Assembly (NCBI GenBank): GCA_002270565.1 | Contig: NQMI01000017.1 | Location: 10,150 to 74,149, forward strand | Direction of reading: 5' to 3' | DNA: 64,000 bases | Source of the DNA: Stenocarpella maydis | Lineage: Eukaryota; Ascomycota; Sordariomycetes; Diaporthales; Diaporthaceae | Part shown: piece after piece, positions 10,691 to 21,000 of the stretch | Numbering within the stretch: position 1 is the stretch's first letter | Layout of the letters: every line of letters starts with the position of its first letter | Made by a program: the position numbers and the translations under genes | Notes under the pieces: generated by a model | Database searches by the model: none | What the model was told of the DNA's origin: nothing | Seen by the model: only the letters and a program-made list of their open reading frames with translations

Positions 10691-12521
10691 GGTCTTGCCC
10701 TCATTGATGGGCAGCCGTCTTTGGGCAGAGTTGCATTTAGACCCGGGTTGTTCGAGCCCAGCCGGTTAGTCACCTTGACATTTGGCTGGGCCTTCCTAGT
10801 GCAATGCCACTCTTTTCCGAACCCGGGGCGTGGCCTGGAACCCGCGCTAGATCTACTGTATACACCTCTGTCGGGGTTTCAAACATTAAGCAGTCTTGTA
10901 CTCCCTCTATTAGCAATTCTTGACCCGCAAGGTCACCTCTTGTCCAACCCGTTAGTAATGAAGACTTTGAGTACGGAAGTCCATGCTTAGTATTTAGTGT
11001 CCTGGAGGAGGTGTAGTATACCACCCAGGGTGTCCCCCCCCTGGCGATGTGTTTAGCGTGTGAATGCCCGTCGCTATTGCAGTAGTCTGCTTGGTGGCTG
11101 CAGATCCCCACATGGCCGAGATTGGGACCGTCCTTTTTAGGGTTTGCCGCGAACTTGAGGACCCTGCCTAGCCTTCTGTCGGGGTCTCCTGGACTGATAC
11201 GGTCGTCTCTAGTGTAAGTGTGAGGAGGTGGGATCCATGCTCGCGAATCTGACTTCGTCTTCGGGTCTACAGTTAGTAATTGTCGACGGAGCCGGGTCAG
11301 AGCCTGTGCACCACATGCAAATGCGCCATGTGCAATAGACCATATACCACTACGACCTACTATAATGTTTGCATGAAAAATATCGTCACGAGGCACGGGT
11401 TTGTTACGCCACATAGGCCAGCGTAGAGGGAGGCGTTGTTACGGTGGGATAGTGCGAGCATTGAAGTGATGCCCCTGCATACGAAGCGGCTTCTTCTCGT
11501 TGGTGAATGCGAATCTTAACAGCGGCAGAAGCTTTTGCCGGCAGATATGATCATCCTTTCTCTCGTCGACAGCCCTACGCCTGTGCACGAGAGCCGTCTT
11601 CTTGCCTCACAGTGAGGTCAGGGGCACCAGAGGGCGAGCTTTAGCCTCGAGGTTAGGTTGCTCTGGAGTTGCCAGTGGTTCGGAAACGTCTCACAGACAC
11701 TTCAGCAGGCGGAGGAAGGTTGGACCTTCGAACTCGAGGGGAAGGGCTAGAAAGCTAAGCGACGTTGGGTAAGGTGGAGCTCTCGCGAATGATCATTGAG
11801 CTGCAATTTTGAAACACGTCGGCGGCAGGGAGCCCCGTGAACTTAACCTTCAGCTGCACCTTCGGCGACAATAGTCTCCTCCGCCAGACCGGTCCGTAGT
11901 ATGGTGTTGGGTAACATCGACAGAGTATCGGTCCATGACAGTCGCATGCTTGCCCGACCTCTGAGCTCACAAATATACGCCGACGCCAAAAACGCCTCCA
12001 GTCAAGAGTGTGCGTGCCGGTGCGCGCTGCACGAAAAACCTTCCCATTCTGGTAAGTGTCCCCGCGACGACATTGCTTGAGCCTCCGAAGCCACGTGGAT
12101 GGAGTGACATTGGCGCACCATGGCGTTTCGAAACGGGAAGGCCGACTGCTCAATTGAGCTCGCTGTGAGATCGGAGGCCCAGGACCGTGCTGTGACATCG
12201 CTTAGCAGAATCTGCAGGTCTAGTAGTGTAGTCACTGCAGCGTACATAGTAAGCAGTTTCGGCGTGCTCTCAAAGCACCGGGAAAACCATCTCGCCCTCT
12301 GCAGCAGTCCATTTAGGCGTTGTTTCCAACCAAACTATCTTTGCTGCGTCCAAAGCTGGGCACGCCGGATGCGATGATGATTATCCGAGTCGGGCCGTCC
12401 AGCTAGTCCTCAAAGAGGTACCGTGCCCCTTTAATCCGGCAGCCGCGGTCTCGCTACCAGGGCTAAAAAGTTCCAACCACTTCTGCCACTGTCGCCCGGG
12501 TCCCGGGCTCCACTCTCCGGC

Positions 12522-12659
12522 TCACTCGGCGATGCAAGGTCTTGCTGCCAGGTGTTCCCAGGTTTGCGTGTCAGCCCGGACCACATTGAGGCCCTTGGTC
12601 ACCTTGTACTTCGTGGTGTGGCCCGGCAGTCCTTCATCCTGTGATGACCGGGATGACAT
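12522..12659 (-). CDS. Small ORF or terminal exon, function unknown
   Basis: A 45-residue frame from an ATG at 12659 reads through HTTKYKVTKGLNVVRADTQ to a TGA at 12522-12524. The composition looks coding, and the open frame extends a little upstream of the ATG to a possible splice acceptor (TGTAG). It could be the last exon of a larger or broken gene. No family is recognised. Confidence 0.2.
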   Translation of the reverse strand: MSSRSSQDEGLPGHTTKYKVTKGLNVVRADTQTWEHLAARPCIAE

Positions 12660-14177
12660 GAAAGCACGTGGGCAGCGTTCGCCTTCCGCAGCCGAGGGTG
12701 GCCTACACTACCCTTTGCACTTGCTCTGCCGATGGCGTTTGCCCGGCCGGTGTGAACAAGCAAGAGGTATCCTCGTGTCAGCCACCGGCCTGGACGTAAA
12801 CGCAACTATATTCGAGGGCTCAAAACCGATTGGGAGCACTCGTCGCCTCGTTCCGATGGAACTTGGCGCAATAGTGCGCAGCACACAGGCCGTGCGCGAG
12901 ACTTTGGGCTCAAAGATTGGACAGTGGATGCTCCGGTGTGATTAATTGCGACTCTGAAGAGTCTGCGATAGGGTGCGGGTTGTGATCGCGAAAAGAGGTA
13001 CCGGTCGCGATTGCCAACGACCCATGCAACGAGGCTGTAGCAGAGCCACTGCTGCTTGACCAGCCTGACGGAAACGTGACAGGTGCGTGCCGCGTAGAGT
13101 TCGGACAAAGGCGGCGGCTCTTTGTTGACAGACGAGCTGCAAGAGTTTTTGTTGCAACCGACCAGCTTCCGTGCTTCCCTGGTTGCTGCAAGGATCCCGA
13201 CTGGCGCTCTGCATAATGGCCAAGATAATCAAGTTGAAGCCCACAAAAGAGGGCGAACAATGTGTCACCTTTACCCACAGGTTTGTGATGACGAATGTGC
13301 AGTTCAAGAGGAGACAGCGGTTGTCACGCCAGGGGCGAAGTCATAGTTTCAACATGCGGTCCTTGCCCCCAACACGGGGAACCACTAACTCCTGCGCCCG
13401 GGTCAGGGATTTTTTCTGCGGCCGCCCCACAGCATTCAGACGCACCAAGGAGCCCCGGACGAGTGAGGATCCAGCTCCTCCCAGCAGCGGCTCTGCGAAG
13501 TCACCCTCCGACAGAGACAGGGATTGCGGTGTGTGTGGGAGATAGGCGGGCATTTTGCGTGGTGCGGAAGCCGGTAGAGGTCTTGTGTCGATCTTGATGC
13601 CCAGACAAGTCGCCAAGGCAAGTGGCCTACAGCTTGCAAGGGAGGTGGCTGGTGTCTACTAGACGCTGACTGTCAGGCAGCCGGATGCTGAATGCGAGAC
13701 TGATGGTAAAAGACGTGTTGTAAGGCGCGCGTGGTTGTCGCTGGCAGCGCCGAAGAACTGGCATTTTGAGCCTGCAGAGAGCATGCAGTAGAGACGTGGC
13801 AAAGCGATAATATCATGTTGTTGCTGCGTCCGGACTCGGAGCCAGCCCAAGAGGGCCGCATAGCGGCTTGCTGCGCGCAACACGCCCGCAGGGAGGCACG
13901 AGGGAGGCTTGTGGCTTGGCCCTGGAGGTTTCCGAGAAATCCATGGCCTGATTTTTGCTTTGCTGTGTATTGCCCATCTGTCGTTTTCCTGTCGTTTGAA
14001 AGCTGCAACCCTGCTCCGTAAGATCCCGTGAGTCGGGAGTGCTGCTTAGCGTCGAGTTTACCGCTGTGGCGGTCTGCCACTGCCTACTTGACGACATTTC
14101 CGAGCGGCCATCGTGGACCAATTTCGCTGCAATCTTGAGCGCAATAGACGCAGCTGCAGTACAGTAAACAGGACATC

Positions 14178-15311
14178 ATGTGCATCGTCATCCTCACTAC
14201 CGCACACCCCAAGTATGCGCTCATCGTGATCGACAACCGAGACGAGTTCCTACTTCGCCCGACGTCCAGGCCCCACTGGTGGAGCGCGCGAGCTTCCCGC
14301 CAGCCTTCCAGGACGCCCACGCCCGATGCGTCGTCGCAGCAGACGGGCGCCGGCGGGCAGCCGCCCAGCGTCGGCTCGGATGAGATGCAGCACATCCTCT
14401 CCTCCCGAGACCTCCAGCGAGCTGAAAGGGGCACTTGGCTTGGAATTACCAAGTCGGGCCATTTCTCAGTGCTTACCAACTATCGCGAGCTGGACCCCGG
14501 CAGGCTAGACCAGCCGGTGAGCGGACAACGGAGCCGGGGCTCCATGGTCACATCATGGCTGGAAACCTCGGCAGAGCGCAGCGTGGAGGACTATGTCGAG
14601 GCAGTCATGGCAAGCGGCGGGTGCCAGGGCGTTGGCGGCTTCTCGCTCATCTGCGGCAAGCTGAGGCGGAGACGACGAGGGGATCAAGACGGCTTGGAGC
14701 CCATGGCGATCCTGTCCAACCGCGCCCAGAACCCCAGCCAGATACCTTGGATCGCCGGGCAGAGGTGCGAGACAGTCGGACTGAGCAATGCGGCGTTTGA
14801 TGACCCGGTGGAATGGCCCAAGGTGAAGAACGGAAAGTCGCTGGTCAACCAGGTGGTCAGCGAAGCAGCCGAGAAGGACATGGGCGAGGATGAGCTGCGG
14901 GAGAAGCTGTTTTGGGTCTTGGACCAGGACACGCTGCCCACGCACCCAGGGAAGAGTCTAGAGGATCACCTCGTGGACCTCAAGGAATCCATATTCATTC
15001 CTCCGATAGGCGACTCGAAACACCAGGACGACATGGTGAAGGCGGCAAGCAACGGCTCGAAGGGGGGCAACGACGCTGGCCCTGGGTTGCAAGAGACGCT
15101 GTCCAAGGTGGTGGGAGCCCAACGACCAGACCCTCAAACAACGGGATTCGCAACGGGCATGTACGGTACGCAAAGGCAGACAATCATCCTGGTGGACTGG
15201 GACGGGAATGCGACGTACACGGAGAGGGCGTTGTGGGATTCAAACGGAAACGCCATAGAGCGGGGCAAAGGAGACATTACCTTCAGGTTCAGCATAGAGG
15301 GCTGGGAATGA
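14178..15311 (+). CDS. TANGO2/NRDE family protein
   Basis: A single-exon gene of 377 aa. It begins MCIVILTTAHPKYALIVIDN and then NRDEFLLRPT, the NRDE signature that defines the family (transport and Golgi organisation protein 2, Ser/Thr-rich T10 in older annotation). Further conserved points are WWSARA shortly after, GTWLGITKSGHFSVLTNYRE in the middle, and a C-terminal beta-rich part (YGTQRQTIILVDWDGNATYTE). An inserted low-complexity stretch (residues about 40-65) separates the first two blocks. Human TANGO2 is linked to ER/Golgi morphology and cofactor or lipid handling; the fungal biochemical role is unsettled. An N-terminal Cys directly after Met could be a catalytic residue of an NTN-hydrolase-like fold, as proposed for the family. 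Confidence 0.88.
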   Translation: MCIVILTTAHPKYALIVIDNRDEFLLRPTSRPHWWSARASRQPSRTPTPDASSQQTGAGGQPPSVGSDEMQHILSSRDLQRAERGTWLGITKSGHFSVLTNYRELDPGRLDQPVSGQRSRGSMVTSWLETSAERSVEDYVEAVMASGGCQGVGGFSLICGKLRRRRRGDQDGLEPMAILSNRAQNPSQIPWIAGQRCETVGLSNAAFDDPVEWPKVKNGKSLVNQVVSEAAEKDMGEDELREKLFWVLDQDTLPTHPGKSLEDHLVDLKESIFIPPIGDSKHQDDMVKAASNGSKGGNDAGPGLQETLSKVVGAQRPDPQTTGFATGMYGTQRQTIILVDWDGNATYTERALWDSNGNAIERGKGDITFRFSIEGWE

Positions 15312-15952
15312 CAATGGAGGTCCGGGAATGGGTAGACTGACTGATGAATGGCGGCTTTTGCATTCAGCAATGATGATGGCATGTTCAATAGAATAGATGA
15401 ATAAATGACACGGCCGTTGGCACGATGGACTGAACGGGAATGAGGCACGTCGTGCTCACTGTCTGCGACGACGCCTCTGCTCACATGTCTGGCTGGCCTC
15501 AGGTCTGAGTCCAGAGACCAAGGCCAAGGACAGACAAACAAACCAAGGCGCGGGGGAAGAAGCTTCAGCGTTTACTGTTTATTGTTTCCTACTCCAGGAG
15601 AAATTGTGCGGCGGTGCTTGAGCCGGAACGTGGCTCGCGCCTGCTGCCACCGTCTCTGACGTTAAGACGCGACTTGACCTGCGAGAAGTCACCCATCGCC
15701 TTGGGCATTCCACCGGTATGTGCTTTCCCTCAGGGTCCAAAAGCCTCTTCTCTCTGAGCCAGGTAAGCATCAAAGGACTCCACCCCTGGCTATGGTCTTC
15801 AAGTCGAGTGGACGTTCTGTGTCAGCATCTCGCTCCCACCATCACCATCGCCATAATCATTTCCATTTCTCCTCCCACACCTTGACACCACCATCGAAAA
15901 CCTCACAAACAGCTCCAGTGCACACCTTCATCGTTCACAACTCCCACTCATC
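15312..15952. other. Intergenic, 5' region of the 15.9-17.4 kb locus
   Basis: No coding signal is visible. Pyrimidine-rich stretches and a CCACCATCACCATCGCCA run near 15837 look like a fungal promoter or 5' UTR. Confidence 0.4.
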
Positions 15953-16468
15953 ATGACTACAGACACTGGCCGAATCAGCATTGGTCACTGTCCCATTGAA
16001 TGTGCCTCACCCGTACCAACCTCCGACCTCGACCTTGGCCGCGACTCTGATTGCGACGGCTGCCCACGCCCAGGACAACCAGCCGAAATCACCCAGGTCA
16101 TTTACTTCGTGGCATTCACTCTGAGGGAAGGGATCCAGCAGACTGTGCACGCCTTGTCCCAGAGCCTCAAGTGTACATACCTGCTTGCCTCCGAGCTCCA
16201 CAGACCCTACCTCGACTCGGTCCGCGTCCTCATTCCTCTGTGGTTGGCCGTGATCCACGCCATCTTCCTTCTCTTCTTTGTTTTGGCCCACAGGACTGCC
16301 GCAGACGCCATCCAAAGGCTTCACCAGTCAGTTGAAAGACCGGTCGCACGATTCGCAGCATGGACCAAAAGCGCCGTTCCTCGCGTCTTCCGACGCCTCG
16401 CTTGCCGTTCAGGAAACGGCCCGTCATCAGTGCTCCATACGGACCAGTCCAGCACAGCGGCAGAATGA
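15953..16468 (+). CDS. Possible small membrane protein or long upstream ORF
   Basis: A 171-codon ATG frame contains one clear hydrophobic segment (SVRVLIPLWLAVIHAIFLLF) preceded by an amphipathic helix-like stretch, with an acidic Cys-containing N-terminus. It overlaps the start of the better-supported 340-aa gene by 109 bp in a different frame. It could be a genuine small membrane protein, a long regulatory upstream ORF, or chance. No homologous family is recognised. Confidence 0.3.
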   Translation: MTTDTGRISIGHCPIECASPVPTSDLDLGRDSDCDGCPRPGQPAEITQVIYFVAFTLREGIQQTVHALSQSLKCTYLLASELHRPYLDSVRVLIPLWLAVIHAIFLLFFVLAHRTAADAIQRLHQSVERPVARFAAWTKSAVPRVFRRLACRSGNGPSSVLHTDQSSTAAE

Positions 16469-17382
16469 TCATGTCATCCCTCCCTAATCCTAATCCTCGG
16501 GTTTCCAGCGAGTATTGTTCTGGTGGAGTGGTGTCTGGAGATAGCATGGGCGGAATGAAGGAATCTGGTAGACCACCCACCCCAACCGTCAGGATTCTTG
16601 AAGACTCGACGCCACGAAAACTATGCAAATCACGTACCTTCAATGTCTTCTCCGGAATCACATCGTCCTTCTCTAGATCTAGCCTAGCCCCAAGTCGCCG
16701 GACCACTACTTCGTCGAACGGGTCCTCGGCTTCCCTCGCCCACGCCGCGACAGCGGATGCGCCACTATCCAAGGCACCAGCTTCCTCTCAGCTCCCAGTC
16801 TCGAAGAGCGGCCGATTATCTCTGGGCTCGCACAAATCGGAATTAAACCTTACACAGGATCCTTGCTGCATCTACACCGATCAGCCCTCGGCGTACTGGA
16901 CCGGCCGCTTCAACTCCCTGCACGACAAGTTTCTGGCCGAGTGTCTGACCGCCAACAATCTGCACAGCATACTTTCTGCCCAGGCAGCGAGCGCCACTGC
17001 TCGCAATCAGCGGCTCCAGCCACATCTACTGAGAGAACAAAAGTACAGCCGATTCAACACCCGTCTCCCCCAGTCCGCTACATCAGCAGCCGTGCTCCAG
17101 CAGACCGGCGCCGGCGGCAGACTAGGCGGTGACAGAGCAATGCATGCTGCTGATGCAGAACTGCTCCTCGACGAAGACGAGCGCTGCAGGCGGGTTTTCA
17201 TCCACCTCGAGGCCTTCTGTGCCACCAATGAGGCCCGGAGGAGCCTGTTTGCGTTTCAGCAGGAATATGCGCGCAAAATGCGCCGTCCCAAGCTCCTTCC
17301 GAAGGGAGCCACTATGGGTGACCGCAACTGGGTGTCACGGATGGGCGTGAGAAGGATTGAAAAGAGGGCAAGTATGTATTAA
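16360..17382 (+). CDS. Conserved fungal hypothetical protein
   Basis: A single-exon gene of 340 aa. The N-terminal half is basic and Ser/Pro-rich (RRSSRLPTPRLPFRKRPV) and probably disordered. The C-terminal half has a compact, conserved-looking region: YWTGRFNSLHDKFLAECL at about residue 180, then a Gln/Arg-rich segment, then DEDERCRRVFIHLEAFCAT and SLFAFQQEYARKM. I associate this Trp-Thr-Gly-Arg-Phe plus CRRVFIHLEAFC pairing with a widespread but uncharacterised Pezizomycotina family. No enzymatic motif is seen. The ATG at 16360 was chosen because the basic N-terminal motif follows at once. Confidence 0.65.
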   Translation: MDQKRRSSRLPTPRLPFRKRPVISAPYGPVQHSGRMIMSSLPNPNPRVSSEYCSGGVVSGDSMGGMKESGRPPTPTVRILEDSTPRKLCKSRTFNVFSGITSSFSRSSLAPSRRTTTSSNGSSASLAHAATADAPLSKAPASSQLPVSKSGRLSLGSHKSELNLTQDPCCIYTDQPSAYWTGRFNSLHDKFLAECLTANNLHSILSAQAASATARNQRLQPHLLREQKYSRFNTRLPQSATSAAVLQQTGAGGRLGGDRAMHAADAELLLDEDERCRRVFIHLEAFCATNEARRSLFAFQQEYARKMRRPKLLPKGATMGDRNWVSRMGVRRIEKRASMY

Positions 17383-17994
17383 TGCGTACGAAGGGATGGG
17401 AGGGCGATGCTCTCGACTTGGCATTCGTGTTTGGTAGCGGAGGCATGATACCACCGGTGGGTCTGAGGGAAGAAGTATTGGCTGTTTTCACCTTGCTTAC
17501 AGGAGTTTGCTAATATTGGCATTCGGGCGATCGGTTTGCGAATCGATGGAAGGGGCTTGTACTATTGTAGGACAATGGTGTAACTTGTTAGTTTACTTAC
17601 ACATGTGCTAGGCAGAGGTCCCCCCAAAGGGGGGGGNNNNNNNCCCCAATTTTTGCTCTTGAACGCCAACCGCTCAAACTTTCCCCTTTTTTTTTTCCTT
17701 TCCAAATGCCGCACGTATGAGAAATGGACATCCGATGATCTTCGCCGCCGCACCAGATCCTCACGATTGTGACTTTAAAGATCATCAAACAGCCGCCGGT
17801 CATATCCCGAGAGGGGTGCTTCACCGGGCCTGGTCGAGGCAGGCCAGATGTCACATTTACACCGTTTTCCCATATATCACAGGCGGGAAGAAGCCTGGCC
17901 GCCATTTCTCGGGGCTGATTATGGCCTTGGACTGTAGCCTGGACTCGTCCCCATCGACGAGGATGAGGCGTGGCGAGTCGTAGAAGGCGGAGTC
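17383..17994. other. Intergenic with an assembly gap
   Basis: This is the region between two converging genes. It contains the 7-base N gap at 17637-17643 and poly-T runs. No gene is seen. Confidence 0.5.
17637..17643. other. Assembly gap (7 N) in a G/C homopolymer context
   Basis: The gap is preceded by a C5-AAA-G9 stretch and followed by CCCC. Opposed G and C runs can form a hairpin that stops sequencing, a likely cause of the gap. The true missing length is unknown. Confidence 0.9.
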
Positions 17995-19509
17995 CTAATT
18001 CGCTTTCTTCCACAGCCTCAGGTAGTCGCCCAACTGCTCGACCTTGCTGGCGAAGAAGGTCTGGCGGGCGTCGCTGCGCCAGACGAGGACGCCGATCTCC
18101 TCGGCATAGCGGGCCAGGGCCTCGTACTCAGCCTTGGAGTCGAAATCCTTGAATAGGAAGCCCGGGGTGGCGCGCATGCGCTCGTTCTCGAGCTGCCAGA
18201 GGCGGATCTGGTCGACGACGGTGGGCGGCAGCACGGGCTTGGCGTTGAGCTGCGCCACGCGGTGCATCTGTTCGTGCGCGTGAGTTGCCAGGTACGACAC
18301 GATCTGGTCCGCCGTGATGCCGTAGCTGATGGCCTTGCGAATCGAGTCGCGCGTCAGCCGCCCCGTCACCATGCCTGCAAATCTGTGTCGCAGGTGGCAG
18401 AAGAGCGAGAGCACGCAGATTTGCAGCGGAGACGTCGTGTACGCGTAGACACGGTAGTTGGTCTCGACAATGATGAAGCCTTTGTGTTGCCCGCTCTCGC
18501 CGCCGCCGCCTCCGCCACCACCACTGCCGCCGCCCTCCCCACCGGCGGCTATGGCAGCGTCGAAGCCTGACGACACGCTGCGTAGCGCCGACGCGCCGCT
18601 CGTGAGGGTCGTGGCGAGCCGGGTGGGGAAGTACTGGTGGTGGTTGGCCGTGTCTATGTAGACCAGGCCAAAGTCCACCAGGCTGGGAAGCATATTCTGA
18701 CGTTTCTCAGTCAGAGCGTCCGTATCGTAGGCCCTCCCTAGCTCCAGGCTGGCAAGCATGAATAGGAAACTCAGCATGTCGACGCTGTCCAGCTTGGCCT
18801 CCCTGCCCGACTGCTCTGCCTCCTTGCGCGCCTGGTCGGCCGCCTCCAGCCACTGCAGAAGCAGCGTCCACACCTGCGCGTTGGCCTCTTGTAGCAGGAA
18901 GGTGAAACCCGACTGTGTGATCCCCACGCTACCCAGCCCCCTTCGCTCAACAAGACGGCCTGCCACCAAGAGATCTTTGACGGAGGCCTTGGGCCCAGAT
19001 GACCCAGACACGCTTTCGCCGCCTCCCATTGCGACACTGTTCACCACGAAGTGCAGTATATCGTCCCACTTCTTCCGCGCGTACTTGTCGAGGAAGGCGA
19101 TATCGACGTGTTCAGGTACCGGGAGCGAGCTGGGCACACCGAAGCTCTGGTGCTCGCCGCCGCCTTCGAGGGCTAGGCGCAGGGAGTTCTTGAAGTTGGT
19201 GGTCAGGGCCATCTCCTGGGGCTTGTCCTTTACGGCCATCGAGATTGAGACTATGTGGAGGCGGCGCAGGATTCCGAGTGCATGGTCGCGGTCCTTCTTG
19301 GCATCGGGCTTGACCCAGGTGTCGAGGTCATCGAGAAGCAAGGGCGTGGGCATGTAGAGGATCCCCATGATGAAGGTCTTGGCGAGGTTCGGCAGCATGC
19401 GCCGGAAGATGGCAAAGGCGGTGGAGGGCTGCTGGTAGAGGCGCCGGAAGACAGCACCGGAGAGCTTCTCCAGATAGTCGGAGAGGGTGAGCGAGGGTGC
19501 TGCAGACAT
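17995..19509 (-). CDS. tfb2: TFIIH core subunit Tfb2 (p52/GTF2H4)
   Basis: A single-exon gene of 504 aa. The N-terminus SLTLSDYLEKLSGAVFRRLY with FRRMLPNLAKTFIMGILYM, a central SFLFMLASLELGRAYDTDAL, and the C-terminal block from GFIIVETNYRVYAYTTSPLQ through VSYLATHAHEQM and KPVLPPTVVDQIRLWQLEN are the conserved blocks of Tfb2. Tfb2 anchors and stimulates the XPB/Ssl2 translocase in TFIIH for promoter opening and nucleotide-excision repair in the nucleus. A Gly-rich low-complexity insert (about residue 335, GGGSGGGGGGGG) interrupts the region before the FIIVETNYR strand. The length is normal for the family. It converges on the gene to its left and is divergent from the thioesterase. Confidence 0.93.
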   Translation of the reverse strand: MSAAPSLTLSDYLEKLSGAVFRRLYQQPSTAFAIFRRMLPNLAKTFIMGILYMPTPLLLDDLDTWVKPDAKKDRDHALGILRRLHIVSISMAVKDKPQEMALTTNFKNSLRLALEGGGEHQSFGVPSSLPVPEHVDIAFLDKYARKKWDDILHFVVNSVAMGGGESVSGSSGPKASVKDLLVAGRLVERRGLGSVGITQSGFTFLLQEANAQVWTLLLQWLEAADQARKEAEQSGREAKLDSVDMLSFLFMLASLELGRAYDTDALTEKRQNMLPSLVDFGLVYIDTANHHQYFPTRLATTLTSGASALRSVSSGFDAAIAAGGEGGGSGGGGGGGGESGQHKGFIIVETNYRVYAYTTSPLQICVLSLFCHLRHRFAGMVTGRLTRDSIRKAISYGITADQIVSYLATHAHEQMHRVAQLNAKPVLPPTVVDQIRLWQLENERMRATPGFLFKDFDSKAEYEALARYAEEIGVLVWRSDARQTFFASKVEQLGDYLRLWKKAN

Positions 19510-20000
19510 GGTGCGACAAGTTTGCGAGGACGACGGGGGAGGAGTAGTAGGAGGCAGCTGGTTGTTGGCTGGCCCGGCCAGTCAGTGCCGTCGAGAGTCC
19601 AGACGAGGGCGGAATGCTATCGCATTGCTTGGATGTGGATGGATCGTCAACGTATCCTCCCGATAGCACTGCCCAAGCTGACTGCAAACAGGTCTGTTGG
19701 GTGGTGTAGCGAGGAGGACACGGCTCGTGGTGGTTGAAGTTTGGGACTTGGGACCTGGAATCGAAATGTAGGTCGTCAAAGGGCGCGGGCAGGGATGGAC
19801 GCTTGTGAACAGGTGCCTCGATTAGCGATAAGCCCCCACCGAGTGACGTCTGGGGTTCTCCAGGCGAGCGGCCAGCCGGAGACCCCAACCAAACACCTAG
19901 CTTTGCGGTAAATTTATCTCGCTACATTCGGGACTCCTGGATATCCTAACTACCTACCCACAGGGTTCAGCAATACACAGTCTGTCAAGACACTCTAACC
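19510..20000. promoter_or_regulatory. Bidirectional promoter region, Tfb2/thioesterase
   Basis: Tfb2 (minus) and the thioesterase (plus) start 491 bp apart and diverge, so this interval must hold both promoters. No specific factor site is asserted. Confidence 0.5.
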
Positions 20001-21000
20001 ATGGCTTCCATTCTGAAGGCCGCGGAATTTGTCCCGAGAGTCAGTCAATCAACTTCGAGTCCAGCTACACGATAATAGCCCGAATGACTGACACTCGGTA
20101 CATTGCCTGCTCAGGTTCTAAGGAACTTCATGTCGACATCGGGTCTAGAACCAACGTGTGTGCCAGCTTCTCTGGGCATATGAAACGAGCAGAGAGGTAC
20201 TGACGATTCATAGATTACTGGGGAACAACAATGTGAGAGAATTCAAGGAATGACGCCTCTGTTCGACGACCCTTAATACTCATCGCGACTGTCGTCACAG
20301 CTGCGTATCGTTGCTGCCGGCCCGGGCAAGGTCACATTCGATCTCCATATCCATAGGCAGCATACAGTAAGTCGGCAGGACAGACAGAATCTGGCCCGAG
20401 CAGTGCGAGCTCAAGATGTTGACGCATCAGCCAGAACCGGCTGAACATCCTGCACGGCGGCACCATCGCCAGTATGGTTGATCTGGGAGGCTCTCTTGCC
20501 GTGGCGTCCATGGGGCTCTATTCTACGGGCGTTTCGACGGACCTCAACGGTACGCAGCCTTGTGTGGTGCAGTCTCGAGATGCCTGGTATGGCTGACGGC
20601 CATTCACTAGTTTCATATCTGTCTGCTGGTGGCAGGGCAGGCGACAAGATCCGGGTGATTGCTGAATGCGAAAAGAGTGGGTGTCCCAAGTTGACGTCTA
20701 TCAGAATTGCGACTATTGACACCCATGGATCGCAGTGGGGAAAACCCTGGCATACACTCACATCAAGTTCTTTACGAGCAAAGGCGACATGTTTGCAAGA
20801 GGAAGTCATACAAAGTGAGACCCTTTGCCGGGCCGTATACACATCTTATCACCTGTGCTGATCAGTCTAGATTCATCGAGAAGGCGCGCCAAGATCAGGA
20901 ATCGCTGTATGCGCTCCCAGCATGGGACAGGGATCTCCCAAAAGCCCTCCTGAAGGACCTCCCAAAGGACCTCCCGGAAGACCTCCCGAAGGATTCATAG
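20001..21000 (+). CDS. Acyl-CoA thioesterase 13-like hotdog protein
   Basis: Eight exons join in phase: 20001-20039, 20115-20155, 20214-20232, 20301-20366, 20435-20549, 20611-20676, 20736-20814 and 20871-21000, giving 184 aa. Introns are 56-75 bp. The order is: N-terminal helix (MASILKAAEFVPR), GPGKVTFDLHIHRQHTNRLN, the hotdog signature LHGGTIASMVDLGGSLAV (catalytic-region His-Gly-Gly and Asp), STDLNVSYLSAGGRAGD, and GKTLAYTHIKFFTSKGDMFA. It probably hydrolyses acyl-CoA or similar thioesters as a tetramer, as in the THEM2/ACOT13 family, in mitochondria or cytosol. After the normal end (ARGSHTKFIEKARQDQ) the last exon adds an unusual tail of DLPK-type repeats ending DLPKDLPEDLPKDS. Confidence 0.85.
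20924..20998 (+). repeat. 12-bp coding tandem repeat in the thioesterase tail
   Basis: Degenerate units of the type GACCTCCCGAAG encode repeated Asp-Leu-Pro-(Lys/Glu). They occupy the end of the last exon just before the TAG stop, suggesting expansion of a short coding microsatellite into a protein tail. Confidence 0.7.

Larger units (their letters stand above)
10128..14177. other. 4-kb gene-poor region with scattered coding-like relics
   Basis: No full gene could be assembled. Two minus-strand stretches look protein-like (described separately at 10461-10690 and 12522-12659). The longest ATG frame, 10770-11414 on the minus strand (214 codons), has no domain and unconvincing composition. The region may be a graveyard of decayed genes. 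Confidence 0.45.

Noticed and set aside
10770..11414. 214-codon minus-strand ATG frame
   Set aside because: No domain, no hydrophobic core pattern, unusual composition and no conserved-looking neighbour. It is treated as chance or as part of a decayed region.
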